A stretch of 64,000 nt of DNA from Devosia sediminis (GTDB lineage Bacteria; Pseudomonadota; Alphaproteobacteria; Rhizobiales; Devosiaceae), in the NCBI RefSeq assembly GCF_016411825.1, contig NZ_JAEKMH010000002.1, forward strand, positions 1 through 64,000. Direction: 5' to 3'. A program made the position numbers and the translations under genes. The notes under the pieces are model-generated. The model made no database searches, was not told the DNA's origin, and worked only from the letters and a program-made list of their open reading frames with translations. Of the stretch, positions 32,533-42,006 are shown one piece after another (the first letter of the stretch is position 1; the number at the start of each line of letters is the position of its first letter).

Positions 32533-32553
32533 GTTGTCATACATCGTGATAAC
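32533..32553. promoter_or_regulatory. Candidate FadR-type operator before the enolase-superfamily gene
   Basis: GTTGTCA (32533-32539) and TGATAAC (32547-32553) form an inverted repeat with one mismatch. Within it TCATACATC (32537-32545) recurs on the minus strand at 40745-40753, upstream of the oligopeptide-type importer. GntR/FadR sites often have a GT-n3-AC core, as in GTCATAC here. Confidence 0.42.
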
Positions 32554-32580
32554 GACGTCGATGTGATGATAGGAGGCTCC

Positions 32581-33729
32581 ATGAAAATCGTGGATGTTAA
32601 GGTGCGCCGCTTCTGGCACACCACGAATGAGGAAATTGACAGCGACGGTCATGCGCATCCGGGTCCGGAGCGCAAGATCAAGAAGGCCCTGCTGACGCTG
32701 GTGGCCGATGATGGCACCGAAGGCCACACCGTGACCTCCCCGGAGATCGTCCGGCCCTATCTCGTCGACGCTTATTTGAAGCCCGTCCTCCTGGGCAAGG
32801 ATCCGATGAACCGCGAGGCGCTCTGGCAGGATCTCGCCCATTGGCAGCGCGGCAGCTCCATGCAGCTCACCGACCGTACCCTGGCCGTGGTCGATATCGC
32901 GCTTTGGGACCTCGCCGGCAACAAGCTGGGCATGCCGGTCTACAAGCTCATCGGCGGCTATCGCGACAAGGTCCCGGCCTATGGCTCGATCATGTGCGGC
33001 GACGAGATCGAAGGTGGTCTCGCGACCCCCGAGGACTATGGCCGCTTTGCCGAAAAGCTGGTCAAGCGCGGCTACAAGGCCATCAAGCTTCACACCTGGA
33101 TGCCGCCGGTCTCCTGGTCGCCCAATGTCGACATGGACATCAAGGCCTGCGCCGCGGTGCGCGAGGCTGTCGGCCCTGATATAGACCTGATGCTGGACGC
33201 CTATCACTGGTATTCGCGCACCGATGCCCTCAAGCTCGGCCGCGGTCTCGAAAAGCTCAACTTCACCTGGATCGAAGAGGTGATTGACGAGCAGTCGATG
33301 GCCTCCTATGTCTGGCTCACCGAGCAGCTCGATATTCCGGTCATCGGCCCCGAAAGCATGGGTGGTAAGTATTTCCACCGTGCCGAATGGATCACGGCCA
33401 AGGCCTGCGACATCCTGCGTACAGGCGTCGACGACGTGGGCGGCATTTCCCCGGCCCTCAAGACCATGCACCTGGCCGAATCCTTCGGCATGAACTGCGA
33501 AGTGCACGGTCACGGCGCCGCCAACCTCATCGTCGCCGCGGTCAGCAAGAATGCCCGCTGGTACGAGCGCGGCCTGCTCCATCCCTTCCTCGAATACGAC
33601 GATTGCGAGGATTACCTCCACGCCATCCCCGACCCGATGGACGACGAGGGCTTCGTGCACCTCTCGCAGAAGCCGGGCGTCGGCGAGGATTTCAACTTCG
33701 ACTATATCAACGACAACCTGGCCGACTAA
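32581..33729 (+). CDS. Enolase-superfamily acid-sugar dehydratase (mandelate racemase/muconate lactonising enzyme type)
   Basis: 382-residue predicted dehydratase. ATG at 32581 with ATAGGAGGC upstream. The capping domain is N-terminal; the barrel shows K169-x-H171 (AIKLHTW), metal ligands D206 (LMLDAYHWY), E232 (WIEEVID) and E258 (GPESMGG), and the base His on strand 7 (CEVHGHGAANL). It should abstract a proton alpha to a carboxylate and eliminate water. Adjacent kdgD-like gene suggests an aldarate or related acid as substrate. It is not close enough to any named dehydratase for me to give a symbol. Confidence 0.88.
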   Translation: MKIVDVKVRRFWHTTNEEIDSDGHAHPGPERKIKKALLTLVADDGTEGHTVTSPEIVRPYLVDAYLKPVLLGKDPMNREALWQDLAHWQRGSSMQLTDRTLAVVDIALWDLAGNKLGMPVYKLIGGYRDKVPAYGSIMCGDEIEGGLATPEDYGRFAEKLVKRGYKAIKLHTWMPPVSWSPNVDMDIKACAAVREAVGPDIDLMLDAYHWYSRTDALKLGRGLEKLNFTWIEEVIDEQSMASYVWLTEQLDIPVIGPESMGGKYFHRAEWITAKACDILRTGVDDVGGISPALKTMHLAESFGMNCEVHGHGAANLIVAAVSKNARWYERGLLHPFLEYDDCEDYLHAIPDPMDDEGFVHLSQKPGVGEDFNFDYINDNLAD

Positions 33730-33771
33730 CGCGCCGGCCAGCGTGTCGCTTCCCTTGGAAAGCGGATTACA

Positions 33772-34698
33772 GTGACAAAAACGTCCATTTCACCGGCAGC
33801 ACTCAGGGATATCCTGTCCTCAGGCCTGATGTCGTTCCCCCTGACCGATTTCGATGACAACGGTGATTTCAACCCGGCCGGCTATCGCGCCCGGCTCGAA
33901 TGGCTCATGCCCTATGGCGCCACAGTGCTGTTCGCGCCGGGTGGCACGGGCGAAGTGTTCTCGCTGACCATTCCGGAACACGAGGACGTGGTTCGGGTGG
34001 CTGTCGATACCTGCGGCAGCCATACACCGGTCATCGCCGGCGCCGGCTATGGCACGCGCATGGCCATCGAAATGGCGCAGAATGCCGAAAAGGCCGGTGC
34101 GGCGGGCATCCTGCTGATGCCGCACTACCTCACCGAAACCAGCATGCGCGGGATCAAGGCGCATGTGGAAGCGGTGTGCCGCTCGGTCGAAATCGGCGTC
34201 ATCGTCTACAACCGCAATGTGTGCCGGCTCGATGCCGACGCCATGGAAGAACTGGTGGACCGCAACCCCAACCTGATCGGCTTCAAGGACGGGGTGGGCG
34301 ATATCGAAGCTGTCGGCGCCATCCGCAGCCGCCTGGGCGACCGGGTCAGCTATCTCGGTGGCCTGCCCACGGCCGAGATCTTCGCCGAGGCCTATAATGC
34401 AGCCGGTTTCCCGGTCTATTCCTCGGCTGTGTTCAACTTCATCCCGCGTACCGCGCAGGAGTTCTACGCGGCCGTGCGGAGCGGCGACTCGGCGACCACC
34501 AGCCGCCTGCTGCGGGATTTCTTCTTCCCCTATATCGCCATCCGCAACCGCTCGGCCGGCTATGCCGTGTCGATCGTCAAGGCCGGTGCGCACGTGGTGG
34601 GGCATTCGGCCGGCGCCGTGCGTCCGCCGCTGCCGCCCTGCACCGACCAGGACCTCAAGGAGCTGTCCGTGCTGATCGAAAAACTTGGGGCCCAGTAG
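33772..34698 (+). CDS. 5-dehydro-4-deoxyglucarate dehydratase (KdgD), DapA superfamily
   Basis: 308-residue class I aldolase-type enzyme that converts 5-dehydro-4-deoxyglucarate to 2,5-dioxopentanoate with loss of water and CO2. GTG start at 33772. The family signature [20 protein letters not shown] is clear, with [25 protein letters not shown] carrying the active-site Tyr and [12 protein letters not shown] with the Schiff-base Lys. It follows the enolase-superfamily gene by 42 bp and is closed by a terminator that overlaps its stop codon. Confidence 0.9.
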   Translation: MTKTSISPAALRDILSSGLMSFPLTDFDDNGDFNPAGYRARLEWLMPYGATVLFAPGGTGEVFSLTIPEHEDVVRVAVDTCGSHTPVIAGAGYGTRMAIEMAQNAEKAGAAGILLMPHYLTETSMRGIKAHVEAVCRSVEIGVIVYNRNVCRLDADAMEELVDRNPNLIGFKDGVGDIEAVGAIRSRLGDRVSYLGGLPTAEIFAEAYNAAGFPVYSSAVFNFIPRTAQEFYAAVRSGDSATTSRLLRDFFFPYIAIRNRSAGYAVSIVKAGAHVVGHSAGAVRPPLPPCTDQDLKELSVLIEKLGAQ

Positions 34699-34714
34699 GG
34701 CCCCAAGACTTTTT
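34684..34714 (+). terminator. Rho-independent terminator enclosing the kdgD stop codon
   Basis: CTTGGGGCCC (34684-34693) pairs perfectly with GGGCCCCAAG (34698-34707) around an AGTA loop; the TAG stop is formed by the loop and first stem base (34696-34698). TTTTT at 34710-34714 completes the terminator. Translation to the stop would disturb the stem, so terminator strength may depend on ribosome release. Confidence 0.88.
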
Positions 34715-34746
34715 CTGCGCTGTGATTGAAGCTCTCGGAGCGCCGC

Positions 34747-35499
34747 TCAGCTATTGGCGGCCGATGTCTGTTTGGGATGCAGCAGACGCTCGCGGCTGCC
34801 GCCCAGATGCATCCGCATCCCGGCGCGTGCGCCATCGGGGTCGCTGGCCTCTATTGCGGAAAGAATGCGCCGGTGCTCGGCCCCGATCCGGGCGATGTAC
34901 TGCGAGGGCTGAGCGGCATCGAACCGGTGCGTGGCCAGCCGCGTGCGCGGGATCAGCACTTCGCCCAGATAATTGAAGATCTTGAGGAAGTGCTCGTTCC
35001 TTGTGGCGCGCGCCACGGCCCGGTGGAAGCCGAGATCCGCCGCGATCGTGTCGGTGGGGTCGAGCCCGGCCTCCATCTGCGCGCAGGCTTCGCGCATGGC
35101 CTCGAGATCTTCAGCGTCGCGGCGCATGGCCGCGAGGGCGGCCGCCTCGGATTCGATGGCAATGCGCAATTCCAGCGCCTTGACCACGTCCTCGATGACC
35201 GAGAGGCTCTGCTGGTCGATGCGGAAGGCCGACGGCGCGGTTGATTGCTGCACGAAGGCGCCAATACCCTGACGGGTGGCGACAAGGCCATTGGCGCGCA
35301 GGTTGGCGATGGCTTCCCGCACCACGGTGCGGCTGACGCCGAATTCGTCGATCAGGTCCTTTTCCGTGGGCAATTGCAGTCCGCGCGGATAAAGCCCCTT
35401 TTCGATCCTGTCGGTAATTTCCCTGACCAGTTGCGATGTCAGGGTTTCCCGTTTCCCAAATCCCACCAGTTCCGTTCTCCCCACTGGCCGATTCATCAT
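34747..35499 (-). CDS. GntR/FadR-family transcription regulator
   Basis: 250-residue regulator. The winged HTH contains TSQLVREITDRIEKGLYPRG, QLPTEKDLIDEFGVSRTVVR and VATRQGIGAFV. The FCD effector domain follows with ALELRIAIESEAAALAA, ADLGFHRAVARATRNEHFLK and a closing H-R-x-I (GAEHRRILSAIEASD), where His/Asp residues bind a metal in this family. Last gene of the leftward importer operon, overlapping the ATPase gene by ATGA. It probably controls both this operon and the convergent dehydratase genes, sensing an acid sugar. Confidence 0.9.
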   Translation of the reverse strand: MMNRPVGRTELVGFGKRETLTSQLVREITDRIEKGLYPRGLQLPTEKDLIDEFGVSRTVVREAIANLRANGLVATRQGIGAFVQQSTAPSAFRIDQQSLSVIEDVVKALELRIAIESEAAALAAMRRDAEDLEAMREACAQMEAGLDPTDTIAADLGFHRAVARATRNEHFLKIFNYLGEVLIPRTRLATHRFDAAQPSQYIARIGAEHRRILSAIEASDPDGARAGMRMHLGGSRERLLHPKQTSAANS

Positions 35500-36257
35500 A
35501 TGGCCCGATCATAATCCAGGCTGGCCTGGATCAGCGAACGGGAATAATCGTTCGTTACCTGCAGGTTCGCTATGGCTTCGCGCGGTAGCACTTCGAGCAG
35601 CCGACCATGCTGCATGACGGCGAACTGATCGCATAGGTGGTCGATGACCGCCAGATCATGACTGACCAGGAGATAGGTCAGGCCGCGCTTTGTCCTCAGG
35701 TCGCTGAGCAGATTGAGCACCTCGGCCTGGACCGAGACGTCGAGCGCGGAGGTCGGCTCGTCGAGGAGGAGTATGCTGGGATCAAGGATCAGCGCGCGCG
35801 CAATGGCGACGCGCTGGCGCTGGCCGCCGGAAAGTTCATGCGGATAGCGATAAAGGAAATCCCCCGGCAGGCCCACATCGGCCAATGCCGCCTCCGCCCT
35901 TTCCTGGTGGCGGTCGAGCTTGTGCGTGCGCAGCGGCTCGAACAGCGCCGTCGCCACAGACTGGCGGGGGTGGAGCGATCCATAAGGGTCCTGGAACACC
36001 ATCTGCACCTGACGGCAATATTCGGCACGCGGAATGTCTCGCACCGGGCGGCCATTGATGTCGATATCGCCCGACCAGCCGCGCAGCAGCAGCGCGATGC
36101 AGCGCAACACAGTCGACTTGCCCGAACCGGATTCGCCGACAAGGCCGAAACAGGCGCCCTGCGGCACGTCGAGCGCCACGCCATCGAGGATCAGGCGCCG
36201 GCTGGCGCCGAAGCCCAGTTCGATGTCGAGGTCACGGATGCTGACCGCCGCCGTCAT
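35496..36257 (-). CDS. Oligopeptide-type ABC transporter ATP-binding protein (DppF/OppF type)
   Basis: 253-residue ATPase with Walker A GESGSGKST, VFQDPYGSLHPRQSV, the signature [19 protein letters not shown] and Walker B ILLLDEPTSALDVSVQ. VFQDPYGSLHPRQSV is the DppF/OppF form of the Q-loop region. It lacks the longer C-terminal Fe-S extension of many OppF proteins. It overlaps the DppD-type gene by ATGA. Confidence 0.9.
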   Translation of the reverse strand: MTAAVSIRDLDIELGFGASRRLILDGVALDVPQGACFGLVGESGSGKSTVLRCIALLLRGWSGDIDINGRPVRDIPRAEYCRQVQMVFQDPYGSLHPRQSVATALFEPLRTHKLDRHQERAEAALADVGLPGDFLYRYPHELSGGQRQRVAIARALILDPSILLLDEPTSALDVSVQAEVLNLLSDLRTKRGLTYLLVSHDLAVIDHLCDQFAVMQHGRLLEVLPREAIANLQVTNDYSRSLIQASLDYDRAI

Positions 36258-37102
36258 GGTGCTTTCTCCTCGAGCCAGGCCGGATCGCGCTTCAGCACCG
36301 CCAGGGGCTGGCGATTGCCGCCGATGCGCGGCTGGGCGGCCATCAGGCCTCTTGTATAGGGGTGCTGGGCGGCGCCCATGTTCCGCGCGTCGAGCATTTC
36401 GACGATTCGTCCGGCATACATGATCAGCACGCGGTCGCAGAAATTGCGCACGAGGTTAAGGTCATGGCTGATCATGATCAGGCCCGAGCCGCGACTGGTG
36501 ACGAGGTCATCGAGCAGCTTCAGCACATCGAGACGGATGGTGACGTCGAGCGCCGAAGTGGGTTCGTCGGCGATGATCACTTCCGGCCCGGCAATCAGCA
36601 TCATGGCGATCATGATGCGCTGGCCCATGCCGCCCGACACTTCGTGCGGATAAAGCCCATAGACGCGTTCCGGATCGTTGATGCGAACGGCCTTGAGCAT
36701 TTTCAGCGCCTTGGCCTTCGCCTCGCTCCGCGTGCAGCGATGGTGGATGCGGAAGGCTTCCGCCACCTGGTCGCCGACCGGACGCACCGGATTGAGCGAA
36801 AATTTTGGATCCTGAAGGATCATCGACATGTGCCGGCCGCGGATATCGAGCATCTGCCGCTCGCTGGCCCTGGTCAGGTCATGCTGGCCGAACTGAATGC
36901 GGTCGGCGGTGATCTGGGCTGTCGGCAGCAGGCGCAGCAAGGCGCGGCCGATGGTGGATTTGCCCGAGCCCGATTCCCCCACGATCCCTAGCCGCTCGCG
37001 GCCCAGCGTGAAGCTGACATTGCGCACGGCCGGCACCATGCCGTCCTCGCCGCGATAGGCGACGGAGAGATTGCGGATATCGAGCAGAACTGTGTCGTCC
37101 AT
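36254..37102 (-). CDS. Oligopeptide-type ABC transporter ATP-binding protein (DppD/OppD type)
   Basis: 282-residue ATPase. The ATG at 37102 fits the domain start (DDTVLLDIRNLSVAYRGEDG); the frame is open further upstream only as a shadow of the permease gene. Walker A GESGSGKST, MILQDPKFSLNPVRPVGDQV, signature VSGGMGQRIMIAMMLIAGP and Walker B VIIADEPTSALDVTIR are present. The C terminus HPYTRGLMAAQPRIGG is typical of OppD/DppD. Confidence 0.91.
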   Translation of the reverse strand: MDDTVLLDIRNLSVAYRGEDGMVPAVRNVSFTLGRERLGIVGESGSGKSTIGRALLRLLPTAQITADRIQFGQHDLTRASERQMLDIRGRHMSMILQDPKFSLNPVRPVGDQVAEAFRIHHRCTRSEAKAKALKMLKAVRINDPERVYGLYPHEVSGGMGQRIMIAMMLIAGPEVIIADEPTSALDVTIRLDVLKLLDDLVTSRGSGLIMISHDLNLVRNFCDRVLIMYAGRIVEMLDARNMGAAQHPYTRGLMAAQPRIGGNRQPLAVLKRDPAWLEEKAP

Positions 37103-37107
37103 GGTCT

Positions 37108-38001
<894 letters not shown>

Positions 38002-38002
38002 T

Positions 38003-39028
38003 TCAGCGGGTCCTGGGATCAAAGAGCCGGTAGAGAATGTCGGACAAGAGATTGAGCCCGACAAAGACGACGCCCACGATGAGCACGCAGGTCATCACCG
38101 CGTTCATGTCGCCGATCAGCATGTTGTTGGTCATGTACTGGCCAAAGCCGGGCCAGCCGAAAACGGTCTCGATCAGCACCGCCCCTTCGAGCAGACCGCC
38201 ATAGGCCAGCGCGACGATGGTGACGAGCTGCACGCGGATATTCATGAAGGCATGGCGCCACACGGCCTGGCGCACCGAGAGGCCTTTGACGCGCGCCGTC
38301 GTCACATATTCCTGGCTCAACTGGTCGAGCATGAAGCTGCGCGTCATGCGGGTGATATAGGCCATGGAGGCATAGCCGAGGATACTGGCGGGCAGCACGA
38401 TGTGGTTGAGCGCGTCCCAGAACACGTCCCAGTCGCCCGCAAGCAGGCTATCGATCAGCAGGAACCCGGTCACCTCGGGCACGAGGCCGATATAATAGTC
38501 GCTGATGCGCCCGCCGCCCGACACCCAGCCGAGCATGGCATAGAAGATGATGAGGCCGATCATGCCGATCCAGAAGATGGGCATGGAATGGCCGATCAGC
38601 GTCACGACGCGCACGATATGGTCGAGGGCACGGTTGCGGTTGACGGCGGCGATGACGCCCAGCGGGATGCCGAGCCCGGCGCCGATCAGGACGGCAAAGG
38701 TCGCGAGTTCGATCGTGGCGGGCAGGGCGCGGGCAATGTCGGTGGCGACAGGCTGGCCGGTGCGCAGCGAGATGCCGAAATTGCCCTGCAGCAGATCGCC
38801 GACATAGCGCAGGAACTGTTCGGGAACCGGCCGGTCGAGCCCGAGGCGGACCACGGCCTGTTCATAGGCGGCCTGGCTCGCATCCTCGCCCACCAGCAGG
38901 CGGGCCGGGTCGACGGGCATGACGCGCCCGATGATGAAGGTCAGCAGCAACAGGCCAAGCAGCGTCACCAGGATCGTCATGGTGCCGCGCAGGGCGGCCC
39001 AGCTCATCTGCATCCAGCGTGAAGTCAT
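38003..39028 (-). CDS. Oligopeptide-type ABC transporter permease (DppB type)
   Basis: 341-residue permease. Helix 1 is TMTILVTLLGLLLLTFIIGR, followed by MPVDPARLLVGEDASQAAYE and LGLDRPVPEQFLRYVGDLLQ, the DppB landmarks. The coupling loop is YVTTARVKGLSVRQAVWRHA, and AVLIETVFGWPGFGQYM is strongly conserved in the family. It lies 58 bp after the binding-protein gene, with a hairpin in the gap. Confidence 0.92.
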   Translation of the reverse strand: MTSRWMQMSWAALRGTMTILVTLLGLLLLTFIIGRVMPVDPARLLVGEDASQAAYEQAVVRLGLDRPVPEQFLRYVGDLLQGNFGISLRTGQPVATDIARALPATIELATFAVLIGAGLGIPLGVIAAVNRNRALDHIVRVVTLIGHSMPIFWIGMIGLIIFYAMLGWVSGGGRISDYYIGLVPEVTGFLLIDSLLAGDWDVFWDALNHIVLPASILGYASMAYITRMTRSFMLDQLSQEYVTTARVKGLSVRQAVWRHAFMNIRVQLVTIVALAYGGLLEGAVLIETVFGWPGFGQYMTNNMLIGDMNAVMTCVLIVGVVFVGLNLLSDILYRLFDPRTR

Positions 39029-39052
39029 GGAACTCTCGTTCGAAAATGAGAA

Positions 39053-39077
39053 ACCGCTCCGCTTGAAGCGGAGCGGT
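39053..39077 (-). terminator. Attenuator-type hairpin between binding-protein and permease genes
   Basis: ACCGCTCCGC (39053-39062) pairs perfectly with GCGGAGCGGT (39068-39077) around TTGAA. On the minus strand it is followed by TTCTCATTTTC. Position and tail suit a partial terminator that favours the binding protein over the permeases. Confidence 0.72.
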
Positions 39078-39086
39078 CGGTTGGGT

Positions 39087-40697
39087 TCAGCGCTGCTTGG
39101 AAACAGTGCTGAGGTCGGTCTGCCAGGACGGGTGCAGCACGAGGCCCTCGATGTCGGAGCGGTAGGTCACCGAGTCCGACACCTGCGAGATCGGCTGGAT
39201 GGCAGGCACCACCTCCTCGTAGCGCAACTGGATGTCTTCATACATCTTGCGCTGCGCTTCCGGGTCGGTTTCGAGAATGGCGGCGTCGATCATCTCGTTG
39301 ATCTGCTCGTCATAGAATGAGGCGCGCCATCCCTGGAGGCCCACGAGGCGGGCTTCGTCGCTATTATCCGGATTGTAGGCGAGGGCGCGCAGGTCCGCAT
39401 CGGGATGCGGCACCTGACCGCCGCTGCGACCCACGATCAGGTCGAAGTTGCGTTCGCGCATGGCGCCATAGGTCTGGTCGCCCGAGCCGGGAATGATCTC
39501 GGCTTCGATGCCGCCCTCGGCCAAAGTCGCCTGAATGGCGGTGGCAAGGCTGAGGAAGGGCGCGTCGGGCAGGGTGCGGATCGTGAGTTTCAGGCCATCG
39601 GGATGACCGGCTTCCGCCAGATATTCCTTGGCCCGCTCGACATCCAGCGTATAGCCGGGCGAGGGCAGGTCGCCGAGGAGACCGGCATGGATCGGCCGCT
39701 GGTGCGACACGCCGTAATACGGCATGACGGCCTCGTTGATGCCTTCATAGTCGATGAGGTAACGCAGCGCCAGGCGGACATTGGGATCGGCCAGGACTTC
39801 GTTCTTCATGCTGGCGGCGAGATAGTAGAAGCCGCCACCGCCATTGGTCTGCACCACGACATCCTCATTGCCGGCGAGGGCCGCGAGGTCCGGTGCGGCC
39901 AGCGAATAGGCTACGTCGATGTCGCCGCGTTCGATCTGCAGGCGCTGCGACTGCGACTCCGGCAGGTGACGCATGACGATGCGGCGCAGGGCAGGAGCCT
40001 CACCCCAATAATTGTCGTTGCGATCGAGCAGCAGCATTTCGTTGGACCGCAACTGGGTGACCACGAAGGGGCCGGAGCCTGCAGCATTGACGGCCAGCCA
40101 GGCGGCGGCCTTGTCGCCGTTGGTTTCGTTTTCCAGCGCCAGCTTGCTGTCGATGATCGAGCCGGGTCCGACGACGCCAAGCGTCATGACCACGAGGTTC
40201 GGGTCCGTCGGCTGGGGTAGGTTGATCACGAAGGTGCGGTCGTCGACGGCGACGAAAACCTCGTCCTTGTTCTCGGCCGTGAGCCCGAAGACGCTGAGCT
40301 TGGGCGCCTGGGTCAGGTTGAGCTCGAGCAGGCGGTCGAGCGACCACTTGACGTCGGCGGCGGTGACCGGATTGCCCGAGGCGAAGGTCGCGCCTTCGCG
40401 GATGGTGAAGGTAATGGTGCGCGCGTCTTCCGAGATGGTCCAGCTTTCGGCCAGTTCCGGGATCAGCTTGGAGCGGTCGACCGGGTCCAGGTCCACGAGG
40501 CCTTGGTACACATTGGTCAGGATCTGCACGCTTTCCTTGCCCGTCAGGCCTGCCGGATCGAGCGTGATCAGGTTGGTCATGGACAGGGCCACGATCAACT
40601 GGTCAGCGGGCGTTTCCGCATGGGCCGCGGTCGGCAAGGCTGCCACCGAGATGAGCATCGAGGCAGCCATGAGGGCTGCTCCCCACTTCTTAATCAC
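39087..40697 (-). CDS. Oligopeptide-type ABC transporter substrate-binding protein (family 5)
   Basis: 536-residue periplasmic receptor. The GTG at 40697 is preferred to an ATG 30 bp upstream because GGAGGAG sits 5 bp before it and the protein then begins with a clean signal peptide (KKWGAALMAASMLISVAALP, cleavage after AHA). Family 5 features: KLIPELAESWTISEDARTIT, FTIREGATFASGNPVTAADV, DIDVAYSLAAPDLAAL and ADLRALAYNPDNSDEARLVG. With acid-sugar enzymes and a FadR regulator in the locus, an acidic sugar or glycoside is a more likely ligand than a peptide; this is inference. Confidence 0.92.
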   Translation of the reverse strand: MIKKWGAALMAASMLISVAALPTAAHAETPADQLIVALSMTNLITLDPAGLTGKESVQILTNVYQGLVDLDPVDRSKLIPELAESWTISEDARTITFTIREGATFASGNPVTAADVKWSLDRLLELNLTQAPKLSVFGLTAENKDEVFVAVDDRTFVINLPQPTDPNLVVMTLGVVGPGSIIDSKLALENETNGDKAAAWLAVNAAGSGPFVVTQLRSNEMLLLDRNDNYWGEAPALRRIVMRHLPESQSQRLQIERGDIDVAYSLAAPDLAALAGNEDVVVQTNGGGGFYYLAASMKNEVLADPNVRLALRYLIDYEGINEAVMPYYGVSHQRPIHAGLLGDLPSPGYTLDVERAKEYLAEAGHPDGLKLTIRTLPDAPFLSLATAIQATLAEGGIEAEIIPGSGDQTYGAMRERNFDLIVGRSGGQVPHPDADLRALAYNPDNSDEARLVGLQGWRASFYDEQINEMIDAAILETDPEAQRKMYEDIQLRYEEVVPAIQPISQVSDSVTYRSDIEGLVLHPSWQTDLSTVSKQR

Positions 40698-40895
40698 ATT
40701 CTCCTCCAGAACGTCAGTATTCTTCAAAACAAGGTCACACCTATGATGTATGATGACTTATGTCAACACGGTGACGGAGGCGTGTCCTGGGTCAAGTCCG
40801 GTGGCTTTCGCGTGGAGAAACCGGCGCGCCGTTCACTTTGCCCAGTGTTTCAAGAGCAGCGGAAAAATGCCAGCGAACCTGCTTGACACTTTTGT

Positions 40896-40932
40896 GAGAA
40901 AAGGATTTCTCTAGTTGAGAAAAGGGTTTTCC
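40896..40932. promoter_or_regulatory. Tandem LacI-type operators before the arabinoside regulon
   Basis: GAGAAAAGGATTTCTC (40896-40911, 6-bp perfect arms) and GAGAAAAGGGTTTTCC (40917-40932, GAAAA/TTTTC arms) share GAGAAAAGG and lie 21 bp apart, two helical turns. A -35-like TTGACA is at 40883-40888. They are just upstream of the LacI gene at 40938, so autoregulation plus control of the downstream genes is likely. Confidence 0.68.
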
Positions 40933-40937
40933 AAAGG

Positions 40938-41960
40938 GTGCGATCTTTGTCTCTAGTGGCTCCGAAACGCGTGCGGATTTATGACGTGGCCCAGGCGGCC
41001 GGCGTCAGCGTCGCGACGGCTTCCAAGGCGTTGAATGACACCGGCCGCATGACCGACGAGACCCGCACCCGCGTCAAGGATGCGGCCACAAGGCTCGGCT
41101 TCCGGCCCAATGCCATGGCCCGCGCGCTGATCCAGAAGCGCAGCTTCACCGTCGGGCTCCTCACCAACGATACCTATGGCCGCTTCACCCTGCCGCTTAT
41201 GGCCGGTGTCTCAGAAGCGCTGGTCGACCAGGGCGTCTCGGTGTTTCTCTGTGCCATCGAGGATGATCCGGCTTTGGCCAAGATCCATGTCGATGCCATG
41301 CTCGACAAACAGGTCGACGGCATCATCGCCTCTGGCAAGCGTATCGACCGGCAATTGCCGGTGGATCTCGAAAATCTCAGCGTCCCCGTGGTCTATGCCT
41401 TTACCCAGGCGCCGGCAAATGGCGTGAGCCTCGTTTCGGACGATGCGGCGGGCTCACGCGAGGCCGTCGAATGGCTCAAGAGCCTCGGGCGCCGGCGCAT
41501 CGTCCATGTCACCGGGCCACGCAGCTTCGCCTCGGTGGAGGAGCGCGCCGGGGCCTATCGCGACGCGGTCGGGCCGACCGCCGAAGTTCTGTTCGGCACC
41601 TGGTCCGAGCAATGGGGCCACGAGGCCGTCGCCCAGCTCTGGGATGCTGCGGGCGAAACGCCCGACGCCATTTTCTGCGGCAATGACCAGATCGCCCGCG
41701 GCGTCGTCGATGCCCTGCGCGAGCGCGGGGTTGCGGTCCCCGCCGATGTCTCGGTCGTCGGCTTCGACAATTGGGAGATCGTCGCCGCGGCCACGCGCCC
41801 GCCGCTCACCACGGTCGACATGAATCTGAAGGAACTGGGCCGGGAAGCCGGCCGCCTGGTTCTGGCTCTGGCGGCGGGAGAGACCGTCGAGCCGGGAATT
41901 CGCAAGCTGCCTTGCGCGCTTGTGGTCAGACAATCCTGTGGGGGTGGTCCCCGCAGTTGA
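40938..41960 (+). CDS. LacI-family transcription regulator of the arabinoside locus
   Basis: Up to 340 residues; GTG at 40938 is used, but an in-frame GTG at 40956 also fits. The HTH is VRIYDVAQAAGVSVATASKA with hinge FRPNAMARALIQK. The sensor domain contains FTVGLLTNDTYGRFTLPLMA, VDGIIASGKRIDR, IFCGNDQIARGVVDALRE and VVGFDNWEIVAAATRPPLTT. It is 46 bp from the binding-protein gene and probably heads the same transcript, with tandem operators directly upstream. Confidence 0.9.
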   Translation: MRSLSLVAPKRVRIYDVAQAAGVSVATASKALNDTGRMTDETRTRVKDAATRLGFRPNAMARALIQKRSFTVGLLTNDTYGRFTLPLMAGVSEALVDQGVSVFLCAIEDDPALAKIHVDAMLDKQVDGIIASGKRIDRQLPVDLENLSVPVVYAFTQAPANGVSLVSDDAAGSREAVEWLKSLGRRRIVHVTGPRSFASVEERAGAYRDAVGPTAEVLFGTWSEQWGHEAVAQLWDAAGETPDAIFCGNDQIARGVVDALRERGVAVPADVSVVGFDNWEIVAAATRPPLTTVDMNLKELGREAGRLVLALAAGETVEPGIRKLPCALVVRQSCGGGPRS

Positions 41961-42006
41961 AAACGCAAGGACCGGCGTACGGGTCCGCTTTGGGAGGAGT
42001 GAAACC

